Position numbers and translations under genes: made by a program
DNA from: Isoetes taiwanensis
Lineage: Eukaryota > Streptophyta > Lycopodiopsida > Isoetales > Isoetaceae
Reading direction: 5' to 3'
Assembly (NCBI GenBank): GCA_021234155.1
Contig: JAJEKV010000026.1
Span: forward strand, 4,523,713 to 4,587,712
DNA length: 64,000 nucleotides
The notes under the pieces: generated by a model
What the model saw: the letters and a program-made list of their open reading frames with translations, nothing else
Databases searched by the model: none
What the model was told of the DNA's origin: nothing
Shown: one piece after another, positions 31,470 through 42,918 of the stretch
How positions within the stretch are numbered: position 1 is the stretch's first letter
Layout of the letters: each line of letters starts with the position of its first letter

Positions 31470-31553
31470 TAGGTTTGTGAGTTGTGGCTATGGCTGTAAA
31501 GAGCACTCTATTTAGGTTTGCGAGGTGTGGCTATGGCAGTAAGAAGTGCTTTG
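31470..31553. repeat. Short tandem duplication, unit about 43 bp
   Basis: TAGGTTTGTGAGTTGTGGCT and TAGGTTTGCGAGGTGTGGCT, each followed by ATGGCNGTAA and a GA-rich end. Confidence 0.65.
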
Positions 31554-31948
31554 TTTTCTCTCTTCCTTTCTTGACTTAATAGATGCAGCCTCACAAACGG
31601 GTCTCTATCTCAATTCCTGTACGAGTCAGAGCTTTTTAAAGAAATCCATGTCAGTGCGTGGTGCTCGAAGCTAGTCCCGGTGAAATAGAACAGAATTCCT
31701 GGAGCTATTTTGCAGAAAAAGGGCATTTAATATTCTGGCTATGGCATTACAAAAAGATGATTGATGCCCTTTACAACCCGGATTTAGGGTTTACCACAGA
31801 TTCTGGCAACGATGGAGTACACCAGAATGACGGCCGCCATTGTAAAATTTCGACGATACTTTGGCAATGTGGGTGGCAAAACTACAACATTTTTATAGCG
31901 TATTGATTTTGAAATTTTTGTTGCACTCAACCTCATTTTATTTTTCAG

Positions 31949-34900
31949 CATAGTTGGGAGTTAGCAGTTAGTAGTTAGCTAACGGCTAACGCGAAAATAA
32001 CGTATAACGAGTTATCACCAGAGGTGATAACGAGTTATCTATTCCCCACAAAAAAACATTCGAATTTTAACAATTTGAAACTTGTTTTTTACTAATTTGA
32101 GGTCGCTGAATTCAAATATGCAATCAGAATTCTCAAACACCTACTCTAACCTACTAAAACTTGACAATAATGCCCAAACCTGTATTGTGCGCTGAATTCG
32201 GTCTATGTCCTTGAATATCCATAGCTTATCCTGCAATGGAGGCCATCTACCAACATTTTTACTTAAAGGAGCAGCAAAAAAGCACCATTAACTAAATAAA
32301 CTTAATTCTTACACTAATAATCCAAAAAGTTACATATGTCTTTGAGATTATATGTTCCCACATTGAGTACGAAACAATAAACATTACTATAACAAATTAA
32401 AAACAGATATAGCTGTCTATCATGTAGCATAAAAATAAGAAATGTTTGTTCCCATAGACTTCAAACCACATCTTCCTGCAAGATCGAAAAGAAAACTAAA
32501 ATGAGGACCTCACATTCTAAAATTTAAAGTCTATTAAAATGTACTAAATTCTTAATGCTTACCATTCAACTCGTCAAGTTAGATCTCTTATGCTTCGTGT
32601 CCTTCTTGGCACCGGATTTGGGGAATCCTCATCCACATTTTCATTGACATTATCTTCGATTGGAGATTCATACCAAGGATCGTCATGAACAGAATATTGA
32701 TCATCATCATGCAAGGAAGAACCTGCCTCTTCCACACATGTACTACTTCTTCGCTATCCTCTCCCTCAGACAAAGGATCCATTTCCAATAAGAGAGCAGG
32801 CTGAATTGGCGTTGCACTTTGCAATACATGGGTTACCCTCTCTTCCACAACAAGTAGCCTCTCTTCATTTTTCTCAAGATCAATTTTATCATAATTTCCT
32901 TCAATCATTTCACCCACACTCTTCTCCAAGTTCTCAAGCAAACGAAGGTTAGTATGAATGAAAACTAGTTTTTCAGCATTAGAGGAAAGAAGTCTATTTC
33001 GTTTCTTAGTGACAATACCCGTATACGAACTCCAATTACGCTCACATGGGCTGCTACTTGTTCCTTGCCCCAAAACTCTCATTGCTAATGTCCTTAGCTC
33101 AGGAGAGAACCTCCAAAACTTTGCCACCATTGCAATGGTGTTAGCATTTGTTCTCTTAGCTTTGATGCAGGCAAATTATGTAGCCCTCCAATGCCAACTG
33201 GGTTTCTAAATGCCTGTAGTTGGGCATTTAGCTTGGTTTGGAGTTGAAGATCATCATTAGTGTACCTACAAACATATTACACCTAATCAATATTTCCCCA
33301 CACAATCATGCTATGTGCTAAATGCTTACAAATAACTTAAGTATATGAAGATGAACCTAACTACTCCAAAATATGAACTCACATACCTCGGTAAGAAGTC
33401 CCACCAATCCTTTGTCAAGTCTTCATCATATAGAGCTTCCGCGTGTTCAGGACCTTCTCTAAAAAGAGGGTTCACCAAATATCCGACTCCGTGCAAAGGA
33501 CTATGCATCATCTCCCATCTTGCTTCCAAACCATCATGTGGTAATTTGATGCAATTAATTATGGAATCAATCTTTGAAGCATCCACTTTACCTTTCATTC
33601 CATCAAGAACCTCAATCAAGTGGTCCATACACTCATATATTAACCCCATGGTTGATCCCTCTCTATCCACTAATCTCAACACTTTCAATAAGGGAGTGAG
33701 AATATAAACTATTTCTTTGGCTTGTGTAAAAAAATCAACACTTCTGATTAAGCCATAAACTTCCTGACCCGCTGGTTTTCTTGAGTGCTTCCAAGCACTC
33801 CACTCATCACTCATTATCATCTTCACCAATGCTTTTTCAACTTTGTCACTTGATAATTGCTCCATGACAATGAACATGTATGCAAATCTTGGTTTCAATA
33901 GTTTTTTCTTGCAAAATTGATACCATAATGAGATACCTGACTCCTTACGCATAAGAAACGTGACAATCGTTTCCGCTCCTCTCACTATGGGAACAACCCA
34001 ATCCAATCTGCCAATGTCTTCAAAAAGGAGATCCAAAGTATGACATGCACAAAGTGTAAAAAAGATAGAAGGGTAGTCCCTTTCAAGCATTTGTCCTGCT
34101 TTCACACAATTTGATCCATTGTCTGTAATCACTTGCACAACGTTTTGAAAGCCAATATCATCAACAACTTTTTTCAATTCATCATATAGAAATTTCGCAT
34201 CCTTTTTCTTTCCACTTGCATCAACAGATTTAAGGAACATCGAACCAAAGCAATTTGAAGCAATGAAATTTATAATAGGCCTCTTTTTTACATCAGACCA
34301 CCCATCGGAGCAAATAGAAACCCCATACCTCATCCATGTCTCCTTCACGGGCTTCAATCTTTGTTCCACGGCTTTGTACTCAGCTTGTAAATGCTTGCCC
34401 TTCAAATCACCATAGCTCAAGGGTTGGTATCCCACTCCAACTTTGACAACAACCTTAGCATAGTCGTTGAAGAGCTTGCTATGGGCAACATTGTATGCAA
34501 TCCCACAACCTCGGGCTTGTCCAGAAGTGGATGCTTCTTTAACAATCACAACATGTTCCCACTCCGGTCCCTTCACCATCCTAAAAATATCACATATAAT
34601 TAAATGAAAGCACACTCAATGAAAGCAAAAAAAGAAGACAATGATTAGATCCCAGAAAGAAGGAGAAGAGAATCATCCTAAATTAAGGGTCTTGAGAAGC
34701 ATTGAGAAAATCACATCTATTCAGGAATGCATACTATTCAGTTTGCATTATTTCCCACAGAAAACGATGCGTGACAGCCTCACTAGACTAAGATGTTATA
34801 AATTAAGAAGGCATGCAAAGGTAAGCAAAAAACTGTTATAATTGTTATTTAGATGGTTTCCTTGTTGATTCACCTAATAGATTCACCAGCTCTGATATAA

Positions 34901-35780
34901 TAACAGCATGGATCCAATATTCAACCTGCCCTGCCCTGCGTGAATCAAATGAAATACCCCTAATTGGCTCAATGCTTTACGCACTTCTGCACAGGACAGA
35001 CAACACAAAAAATTCAACTTTTGTCAAAAATCGAGGAGTAACTTACAGTTTGAATCCAATGTAAAAAATACTGATGCCAATCATTGAATGGTTGAAAATG
35101 GAATTCAAAATCTAATAAAGCTATGCAGAAAAGGGCAGCATTTGATACTGAATTCGAAACTGTAAATTTGAGAAACAGGAATTTCACATTGGGTTCGATG
35201 CAGAGAAGAGAAGACTGAACCAGAAATATTTGAGGGGGCGTATGAAGAGGGAACGAATCTGGAAATACGGTTTGAAAGCAAAGCCTTGGGAGCTCTTTTT
35301 GAATACCTGTCTGACAAAAAGGCCACTTTGATACACAATGCCAGAGCAGAAAAGAAAAAGAAAAACCGACTGAGAAGAAACAGAAAGAATGCCAGAGCAG
35401 AAAAGAAAAAGAAAAACCGACTGAGAATCGAAGGGAGGAGTTGGGATGGGGGCATTTGGAGCAAAGGCCATGGCAGCAGCAACGGCAGCCAAGAATGCTT
35501 ATTAATCAGAGACCCAAAATCAGAAATAGGATGAAACATGTTCTTATCTGGCTGGGGATCTTCGATTCGACCAAAACGACAGGATTAGAGCTTCAGAAAA
35601 CAAGATAACCCATCGGAGAAGGCCGGAGCAGACGCCAGGAACACCCGAGATTTTTTTTTTGGGAAAAAAAAGGTCTGTAATTTTTTTTGGCGAAACTCAT
35701 ACACGTTATTCCTCGTTATTTTTTTTAATCACGGATAACGCGTTAGCAAATTGGGGCTAACACGTTATCTGCCAACCATG
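31949..35780 (-). mobile_element. hAT transposon with perfect 8-bp target duplication
   Basis: 3,832 bp flanked by TTTTTCAG on both sides (31941-31948 and 35781-35788). Ends are short imperfect inverted repeats: CATAGTTGGGAGTTAGC on the left, and CATGGTTGGCAGATAAC for the right end read on the minus strand. The subterminal parts on both sides are rich in GTTAGC/AACG/GTTATC words. It encodes a DUF659-type hAT transposase on the minus strand. Confidence 0.92.
32588..34579 (-). pseudogene. hAT transposase (DUF659 plus hAT C-terminal dimerisation domain), damaged
   Basis: Exon 1 runs from ATG 34579 (MVKGPEWEHVVIVKEAST) to donor CCGAG|GTATGT near 33387; exon 2 starts after TTTGTAG near 33262. The N-terminal BED finger is degenerate: the region RGCGIAYNVAHSKLFNDYAK keeps only one cysteine. 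DUF659 follows (YGVSICSDGWSDVKKRPIIN; VVQVITDNGSNCVKAGQML; FFTLCACHTLDLLFEDIG). The hAT C-terminal block is present (VLGQGTSSSPCERNWSSYTG, then KRNRLLSSNAEKLVFIHTN). A one-base shift near 33115 separates LTPLQWWQSFGG from SPELRTLAMRVLGQ. Loss of the finger and the shift make activity unlikely. Confidence 0.85.
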
Positions 35781-35889
35781 TTTTTCAGTGTACATTTCTT
35801 CGCCCACAAATTGATGAAAGACCAGTAAGGTATGCTCTGCGTTGTATTCTGTGTCATCAAAAAATATTTTGTTGTAGATTTTAATACAT

Positions 35890-37386
35890 AATTCTTTGGT
35901 GATTCTCAGAAATTCAGATTATCTGGACAGACTTTGTGACTTTGGTGAATTAGAGGCTGCATTAGAGATTTTGGAATAGAGGCACAATGTAATATCTAGA
36001 AACAATGCGTACTGTCTCTTGATAGAATGCTGCAGAAGAACAAACTTTGAATATGGCAGGAGATTGCAGTCTCTAATGCTGCAGAGCAGTTTGGATTCAG
36101 TAGCTATCCTAGGGGATCATCTCATTCGCCTTCTCGAATGCATGGCTGAAGCAAATCAAATATTTGATAGGATTTTACAGCCAAGCGTGTATACATGGTA
36201 TGCAATATTTTCATCTCATGTTAATCATGATCAACCTCAGACTGCCTTTGAATTATCCCGCATGTTGGAACTTTCAGGTGTCGAGAGAAATCTTCATGTA
36301 TATGTTGCTATTTTCAAAGCATGTGCAATGGCTCCAAATGCGTGTCGGGGTAGGTTAGTCCATTCAGAGCTCATGCGGAGCAATATTCAACCGGGTGTTT
36401 TCGTAGAAAGTGCAATGGTGGATATGTATGCTAAGTCAGGAAGCTTGGAGGAGGCACACAGGATCTTTGCCACATCACAAATCCAGAACGTGGTATTATG
36501 GAATACAATGATGGCCGGGTATGTGCAGAATGGTGAGATCTTCTTTGCCCAAGAATGCTTTGATTACATGCAGCTGAGGGGAATAGGGCCAGGCATGGTG
36601 TCATGGAATACTATGATTGCAGGATATGCTCAACATGGTCGAGAGTGTATGGCCTTAGAATGCCTTGAAAACATGATACAGAAATCTGTTAAACCGAATA
36701 GAGTTACGTATTTAGGAATTTTGAAAGCATGTGCTAGTAGTGGAGTCATGAATTTTGGAAGGCATATACATAACCAGATTGTAGAGAGTGGGGACTTGGA
36801 CATTTCCTTGGGTAGTGCCCTTGTGGATATGTATGTTAAATGTGGGAGTTTAGATGAGGCGTGGAAAACGTTTACACAAATGTGGGGTGCTATGCTTGCT
36901 GGATTTGCTGAACATGGTGAAGTTTTACTAGCATTGGACTTATTTGCCAATATGCAAAATGCAGATGTACAAGCAAATGCGCTTATATTCACTGGGATTC
37001 TTGATGCATGCAGTTCGGCAGGCCTAGTGGATGATGGTTGTTGGTATTTTCACTCTATGAGAGTGACACATGCAATAATACCAGATGTAATTCATTACAA
37101 TTGCATGGTTCTTTTTATCCGTGCAGGCTTTGTTAGAGAAATAGAACGTTTTCTGAAAGATGCCATGTCACTGACTATTATTGGCTGGAAATCTCTTCTC
37201 AGAGCTTGTCAAGAAAATGCCCATGTAGAGTTAGGGACTCAATGCTTCAAAGAAATTGTCAATGTAGATTTTCACTGTGTTGCAGCCTATGTGCTGTTGT
37301 CAAATGTTTATGCTGCTAATTACTCACAAGAACATGATAATATACCATTCTTGAAAAAGTATGTCCTGTTTTCTCCTAAAATTTAA
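35890..37386 (+). pseudogene. PPR protein (PLS-type) reading frame, truncated and interrupted
   Basis: 36019-37386 is open for about 455 codons without a good ATG at the start; the frame extends left over a TAG (near 35974) into YLDRLCDFGELEAALEILE. Repeats of about 35 residues are plain: VYTWYAIFSSHVNHDQPQTA, VFVESAMVDMYAKSGSLEEA, VVLWNTMMAGYVQNGE, MVSWNTMIAGYAQHGRECMA, ISLGSALVDMYVKCGSLDEA. The end, AAYVLLSNVYAANY, is the start of an E-type motif, after which the frame is lost, with no DYW domain. PPR proteins of this class bind organelle RNA and often guide C-to-U editing. At least one repeat is shortened (LIRLLECMAEANQIFDRI). It looks like a pseudogene, but a functional shortened protein is not excluded. 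Confidence 0.8.
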
Positions 37387-39208
37387 ATTTACAGCTCATC
37401 CAACTAAAGACTCAAAAGTACCGGTTGCCAGTTATGTTTGGTAGTTACTCATACCAGGCATCCTTTGTTTGCTTTCTTTTTTTTGCATGGCACAATCTTG
37501 GCCCGTGCTAAACCTAAAAGCTTTCAATTCGATGGTGATGTCTAGGACGTTACTAAACCAGATCTTAACTAGAGATCAGGATAAAAAACATTCTGGAGTG
37601 GAGCTAAGCCAAAGGAGATGATCGAAAATAAGAGGAGATGATCGAAAATATGAGGAGTTTGGCTTGGATAAGTATTCAGACCACGATTTGGTTTAAGATA
37701 AGAAACTAAATCTAGTAACTAAACAGAAAAGGAACACAAAAATAAACAATAAATTAACGAAGGAAATCCTAAGCTTGACTATAGGGGAGGGTCTCCATAA
37801 TCCGTGCATCTGCCCATCTACCGCCCACCGGAGCTCATGATCCGCTCACCGGAGCCCATGATCGGCTCATCAAACCCTCCTTGAACTGTAAGTCCGAAAC
37901 TGTTTTCCAACGCAAAAATAGAGGGCATGCTAGATGGGCACCTGATGCATGAAGATGGAGTGCGGACGGACCCTCTTTGATTTGAACTGCTGTAATTTTG
38001 CCGCCTGACCATATTTTTGCTTGAATTTTAGACCTTCGGATACGTTATCTTGCAAGCTATCCAAGGAGCCTTCCGTCGTTGAATTCTGATGCGTGCAGTG
38101 CCAGCGGCAAGCATTTTGCCTCAGTTTATGGAGACCCTTATGGAGACCCTCCCCTAAAGTTAATGTTGAATTATCTACAGCTATGGAAGAGCAGCGAGTG
38201 GCATATGTTAGCGCTGGGTTCACAATCAGGCAAAGCCAGGCTTTTGGGTCTCACATTCCAAGTATCTGGATTTTTTGGCTATAATCCCTACTCTTTTGCT
38301 GCGGTGTCAAACCAAGCATTAGGGCCAGATTCCACATGCGGCAGCGGCACTTCTCTTTGATATCTCAACTTCCGGCTCCCCTTTTTAGGGCAACAACTCC
38401 CTGATTTCATTGCCGCAGTGGCAGTTTGATGCCCACTCAAAATAAACGTTTAAGATCTAGTTTTTAAAGGAATCTAGGGCAAGATTTGTCTGGCACTTGA
38501 TTCAAGTTTTAAAGGCTAGGGGATCACCCTTATCATTTAAGCGAGTGTTTTGGAGTTGAAGCGGCATCATTTTTTGTTTTAGGAGCAGTGTTTTGCTAAT
38601 TGCTAAATGCTGCAATGGAATCAGAAGACAAGTGTTAGTTACGACATGCCATACCTTAAATTGGTTCATGTAGAACTGGCACACGTCTAATTTCCACAAT
38701 CGAATCTGGCTCTTAATCGAATCTGGCCCTTAAACTTTGCAACCCAAATCACTTTGTTGCACACGTTAATACTCTAGTTCTTTAACGCATCCCCATTGAT
38801 TTATGCACATATTTTTTTATTACATTATCAAATTAGCTCTAGAAGAGTCACAAGCTTACATATAAATGATTGAAACATGTGATGACTCACAAATTGTATT
38901 GCACGGCAAGGTGAACTTTGGATTGGTCATTATAACCATTGAAATCTTTCTTATGTAACCCTTGCATCTATCATCTGTCAAAACAGACACACTAAATGAA
39001 TTCCTTCGATGCCCAGAAAATTGTTCATTTATTTAGTAAATTAAAGAATGATTGCATTCGTGGAAGATATGTGTATGTCGCTAGATTTTGCAAGCAACAA
39101 GATACGTGCAATTTACTCAATAAGTAATCCATCTGTGGAATGATATCTCCGCTCAATTTGGCCTGAAGATATTCACTGAGTAATTTAATTCCACATTTCA
39201 GTAGACAA
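37387..39208. other. No recognisable gene
   Basis: Contains a short duplication, GAGGAGATGATCGAAAATA twice near 37614-37650, and no frame with a recognisable domain. Confidence 0.5.
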
Positions 39209-40320
39209 CTAGTAAACGTGTGCCCGGCGTTGCCGGGCTAATGTCCTGGGCATGTGTTTTTCCTCGGCCTTTAATTGATATTGGCAAGAACGGACATTAT
39301 TTGCTTTTGTAATTATTTTTGTTATTGAAATTGTCTAATGATAGCATCATCAATATATTAAGTTTGCGTTTATGGATTTTAGTAGAGAAAACAATGCTTT
39401 ATAAAGAATGTGGAGGGTTGTTAGATCTACCTCTAAAGTTGAAAAATTGGAAAAGAGAAATCCAAACTTATGCTCCAAATGTCACCCTTTGCAATCTACT
39501 GCAGCAATATGGTCTCGTTGAATTTAGCAATTATTTCAGTCACTCCAATCAAGTGCTTTGCATGTCATTAACAACCATGCAATAATTGGGTTGGAACCTA
39601 CAACCATTCGACTTCCATTGTTCCTTAATGGAATTAAAAAATGGTCTTTACAACTGTAGCAAGGCAGTAGTTATTCATTATTTTCTGGGCGCCTGATCAA
39701 AGCATTATAAAACTGATCAAAGCATAATATTGGGCATATTTAAGGGCATATGTTTGTATGGCCTTCGAATTAAGACTAATTGATTGTCAAAGATATTCTG
39801 GTTCCAGCATGAAAGCTTATTTTATTACTATCAGCGATGGCATGAATTACCATTCCAATCCGTCAAGGCTAGTCAATGTAAATGCCTGATGTTGTTGAGT
39901 TTATTAAAAGTATCCGACAACCAAAAGACTTATTGATGTAAGCCACCAAGGATAGAAATTTCACTTTTCTCTAACCTATGCCACCAAAAATTTGAAGCCC
40001 AAAAATCACACACCACACACTATAAACTTTGAATATCTCTGCCCACTTACACGTTGAGCTCACACATGCATGAGCCACATTGTTTTTTTGGTCTATTTTT
40101 GTCGAACACTACAATCTATCTACCTTATTGATGCATGATGTGTCAACTTATAAGTTGCTAAAGCATTTTGCAAAAATATGCATAATTACTATAAATGTAA
40201 ATGCATTAAAAGTTCTAACTGTTTAATTATTTAATTAATGCAAGTATCTTTGAAGCACCAAGAGCTTTCCTAGATTTAAGTTTTATTTCCTTACAAAAAA
40301 AGGGTATTTAATTTTATCAT

Positions 40321-40395
40321 CTATTTATAGCATATTTAAGTTTGATAAACGTAGCCTTTTATAGCATATTTAAGTTTGATAAACATAGCCTTTGA
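40321..40395. repeat. Tandem duplication, unit about 38 bp
   Basis: ATAGCATATTTAAGTTTGAT followed by AAACGTAGCCTTT, then the same with AAACATAGCCTTT. Confidence 0.8.
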
Positions 40396-40570
40396 GACTT
40401 CTGTAATGGTTTGCAGCTCATTGATGTTAATGAATAAAATTTGTTTGAAGGGTCACCTCAATAGACTACCCCATATTTATGCCTATCCATATATCTACAG
40501 GAGTCATTGTATTCCATTTGCATGAAGGCGTGAAATGCCAGCACAATATGGCGTAAGTAATGAGAAAAAA

Positions 40571-40640
40571 ATAATGTTCAGTGCAGATTTATAACCCTTG
40601 GAAAAAAATATTGTTCAGTGCAGACTTATAGCCCTTGCAA
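40571..40640. repeat. Tandem duplication, unit about 36 bp
   Basis: TGTTCAGTGCAGATTTATAA and TGTTCAGTGCAGACTTATAG, each followed by CCCTTG. Confidence 0.8.
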
Positions 40641-40892
40641 GGTACGCATACCAGAATGATCAACAAAGGCAATGATATAGGTTTTTACAATTGCTCTTAT
40701 TTAGACAACCCATTCTTATCGGGCACTTCAAAAGCATTTAGAAAATGTACCTTGTGCGGACATGAAAGCTTCCAAAAAACATGCATTAGAATATTCACAT
40801 TTGACGATCTTCTAATTGTAGATCATTCTCGCCAATTCCTCTTCCGTAGTGGAGGTAGTCAAGAGTTGCGCATGATTTGTTTGAGAGAAAAA

Positions 40893-41144
40893 CTTGCCCC
40901 ATACCCAAGTAGATAAGACCGTTTGGGAATAAAGATTGTTGCCATATATCCTGCCCTTGATGAACAATGATCTCCATGTCATATATTAATAGCATTCAAT
41001 CAATAGAGAAGTATCTGAAAAAACTTGCTGCCATACCCAAGCTAGATAAGATCGTTTGGGAATAAACATTATTGCCATATCCCCGCCCTTTGATGAACAA
41101 TGATCTCCATGGCACATATTAATAGCATTCAATAGCAAGAAGGC
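40893..41144. repeat. Tandem duplication, unit about 125 bp
   Basis: CCATACCCAAG, AGATAAGANCGTTTGGGAAT, TGATGAACAATGATCTCCAT and ATATTAATAGCATTCAAT occur in the same order in both units. The duplication lies within Helitron H2. Confidence 0.85.
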
Positions 41145-42918
41145 TCTTCTATTTGATTTGCTCACATCCTCTGCAGATTGTATGTAGCATGCCATGCTCA
41201 CCTCTTCTATAACCATTTATGTAAACCCAAATACCCGGGGTATCTTGGGGTATACGCAGATTTAGATTTGCATGTATCTAAAGATGTGTCCCCAAAGAAC
41301 CAAAGATTTGAAGAAGTTGAAGCCGGAGAAGTAAAATGCAACCTAAATGAGTTCCGTCTGTATCCTTTGTTTCGTTCCTGAAGAAAAAGCAGACGGATTA
41401 AGAGAAGGCAATAATTTACGGCAAGAATCACTAAAGAAAATGAAAAACTTACCTGCATGTCAAACCTGAAGCTCCAGCCTGCTATCTGGGTTTTTTTGCT
41501 TTTCTCACTGCAAACAGATGATCAAAGCTTTATGTGATGTTTATTCAAAAAAATTTGAAATGGCATGAGTTAGAGTCTAAAACCCTGTGAGGATGAAGCC
41601 GAGCTTTGGCCACCGTGAATCCTAATATTTGAATCCTCGGTCCCGAGACAAACCTCGCATCAAAGAACGAGAAAAACATGCGGACCGAAATAGAAACTTC
41701 GTAATACCCGGAATGGAGTAGAATGGAATAGCAGCAGACGGATCTTGCTATTACTTACCAGAAAAACGAAATGGATAGATAAGCAAAAAGAACCGTCATG
41801 TGCAATCGCTTCAAAAATTATCTCCGAGAATCCGGTACCTATTTACAAAAAAATGGCGAATGACAACCACATTTGGTTCTAATCTTGATTTTTGCCGAGC
41901 CGCTTAGCTATGGCAAATAAGCTTTGGGTTCCAAAAGATGATGAAAGTTGGAGAGAAATCCGCTGCCATATCTCAGCTCATTAATCAGAATAAGAAACCC
42001 ACCGCCCACCACTCTTCATGAAGAGGAAAAAACGATCGAGAGAAAAAAAAGAGATAATCTCAAATTGCATAAGCTCGATGCGCTCCGATCTCCTCATTAG
42101 CCTCTCAGTAGATCAAAAGGGATCGTGAAGGTAAGAGAAAGAGAGATTAGGGTGGGAATAACGCAAAAAAGATCCGGTCATATTATAACCCAAGGAATCT
42201 ACCATGCCTTCTTCAACAGTGCTGGATTCTGAACTTCTAAGAGTGCAAAGATGAATCATGTAGAAAGGAGTGCACCATATGAATAAACCGTAAATGTGAG
42301 AAAGGGTTTGCCTCGCCATGATTGCTTGAAGCACTTTGCTAGCTCGGAAAACAAACGCTCTCCTTTTCTTTGCCGGAACAACTTTTAAATTTGCGAAAAG
42401 CGCCTTAGAAACTCGGATTACCACAGATTATTGCGTAGTAGGCCTAACCGCCACAATGCCGAGACACTGCTGCGGAAGAGCGGGCAAGCACCTCTTTAAG
42501 GCATCCATTGCCACGTTAAAAACAAAAAGCCACAACAATAAGAAAAAGAATGAAGCGAGATACTTTGCTGCGCGCTTCGGCTATGGCGGATAGGGCGGCG
42601 ACGAAAATTCCGTAGAATAGGAAAAGCAAGGTAACAATGCTGGGGAGTTGGCTATGGCAATTGGCATCGAAACGAAGGAGCGGCTGATTCAAACTCCGCT
42701 ATGCATTAAAACCCAGCCGACCATCGTCAAAGAGAATTTCCTCTCCCGAAAAATTAGCGGCCTGAGCGTTAAAAAAAAACACTCATTTCGTATGATTTGA
42801 AGGCAAGGGGAAAGAGTGCCAGAAAGAAGGCATTTGGCCGGAAAAAGCGTTACATCCGGCGCCGGAAAGGGCACACCGGCATCAGCAAGACACCCCAAAA
42901 ACATTTTAAATAAGTAGA

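Larger units (their letters stand above)
39209..42918 (-). mobile_element. Helitron copy H2 (non-autonomous)
   Basis: Read on the minus strand it starts at 42918 with TCTACTTATTTAAAATG and ends at 39209 with hairpin GCCCGGC-AAC-GCCGGGC (39222-39238), ACACGTTTA and CTAG, followed by T. Length about 3.7 kb. No Rep/helicase frame was found. The ~180 bp at the 5' side (GCCGGTGTGCCCTTTCCGG and neighbours) are shared with the copies starting at 47714 and 50425. Local tandem duplications lie at 40321, 40571 and 40893. Confidence 0.65.
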
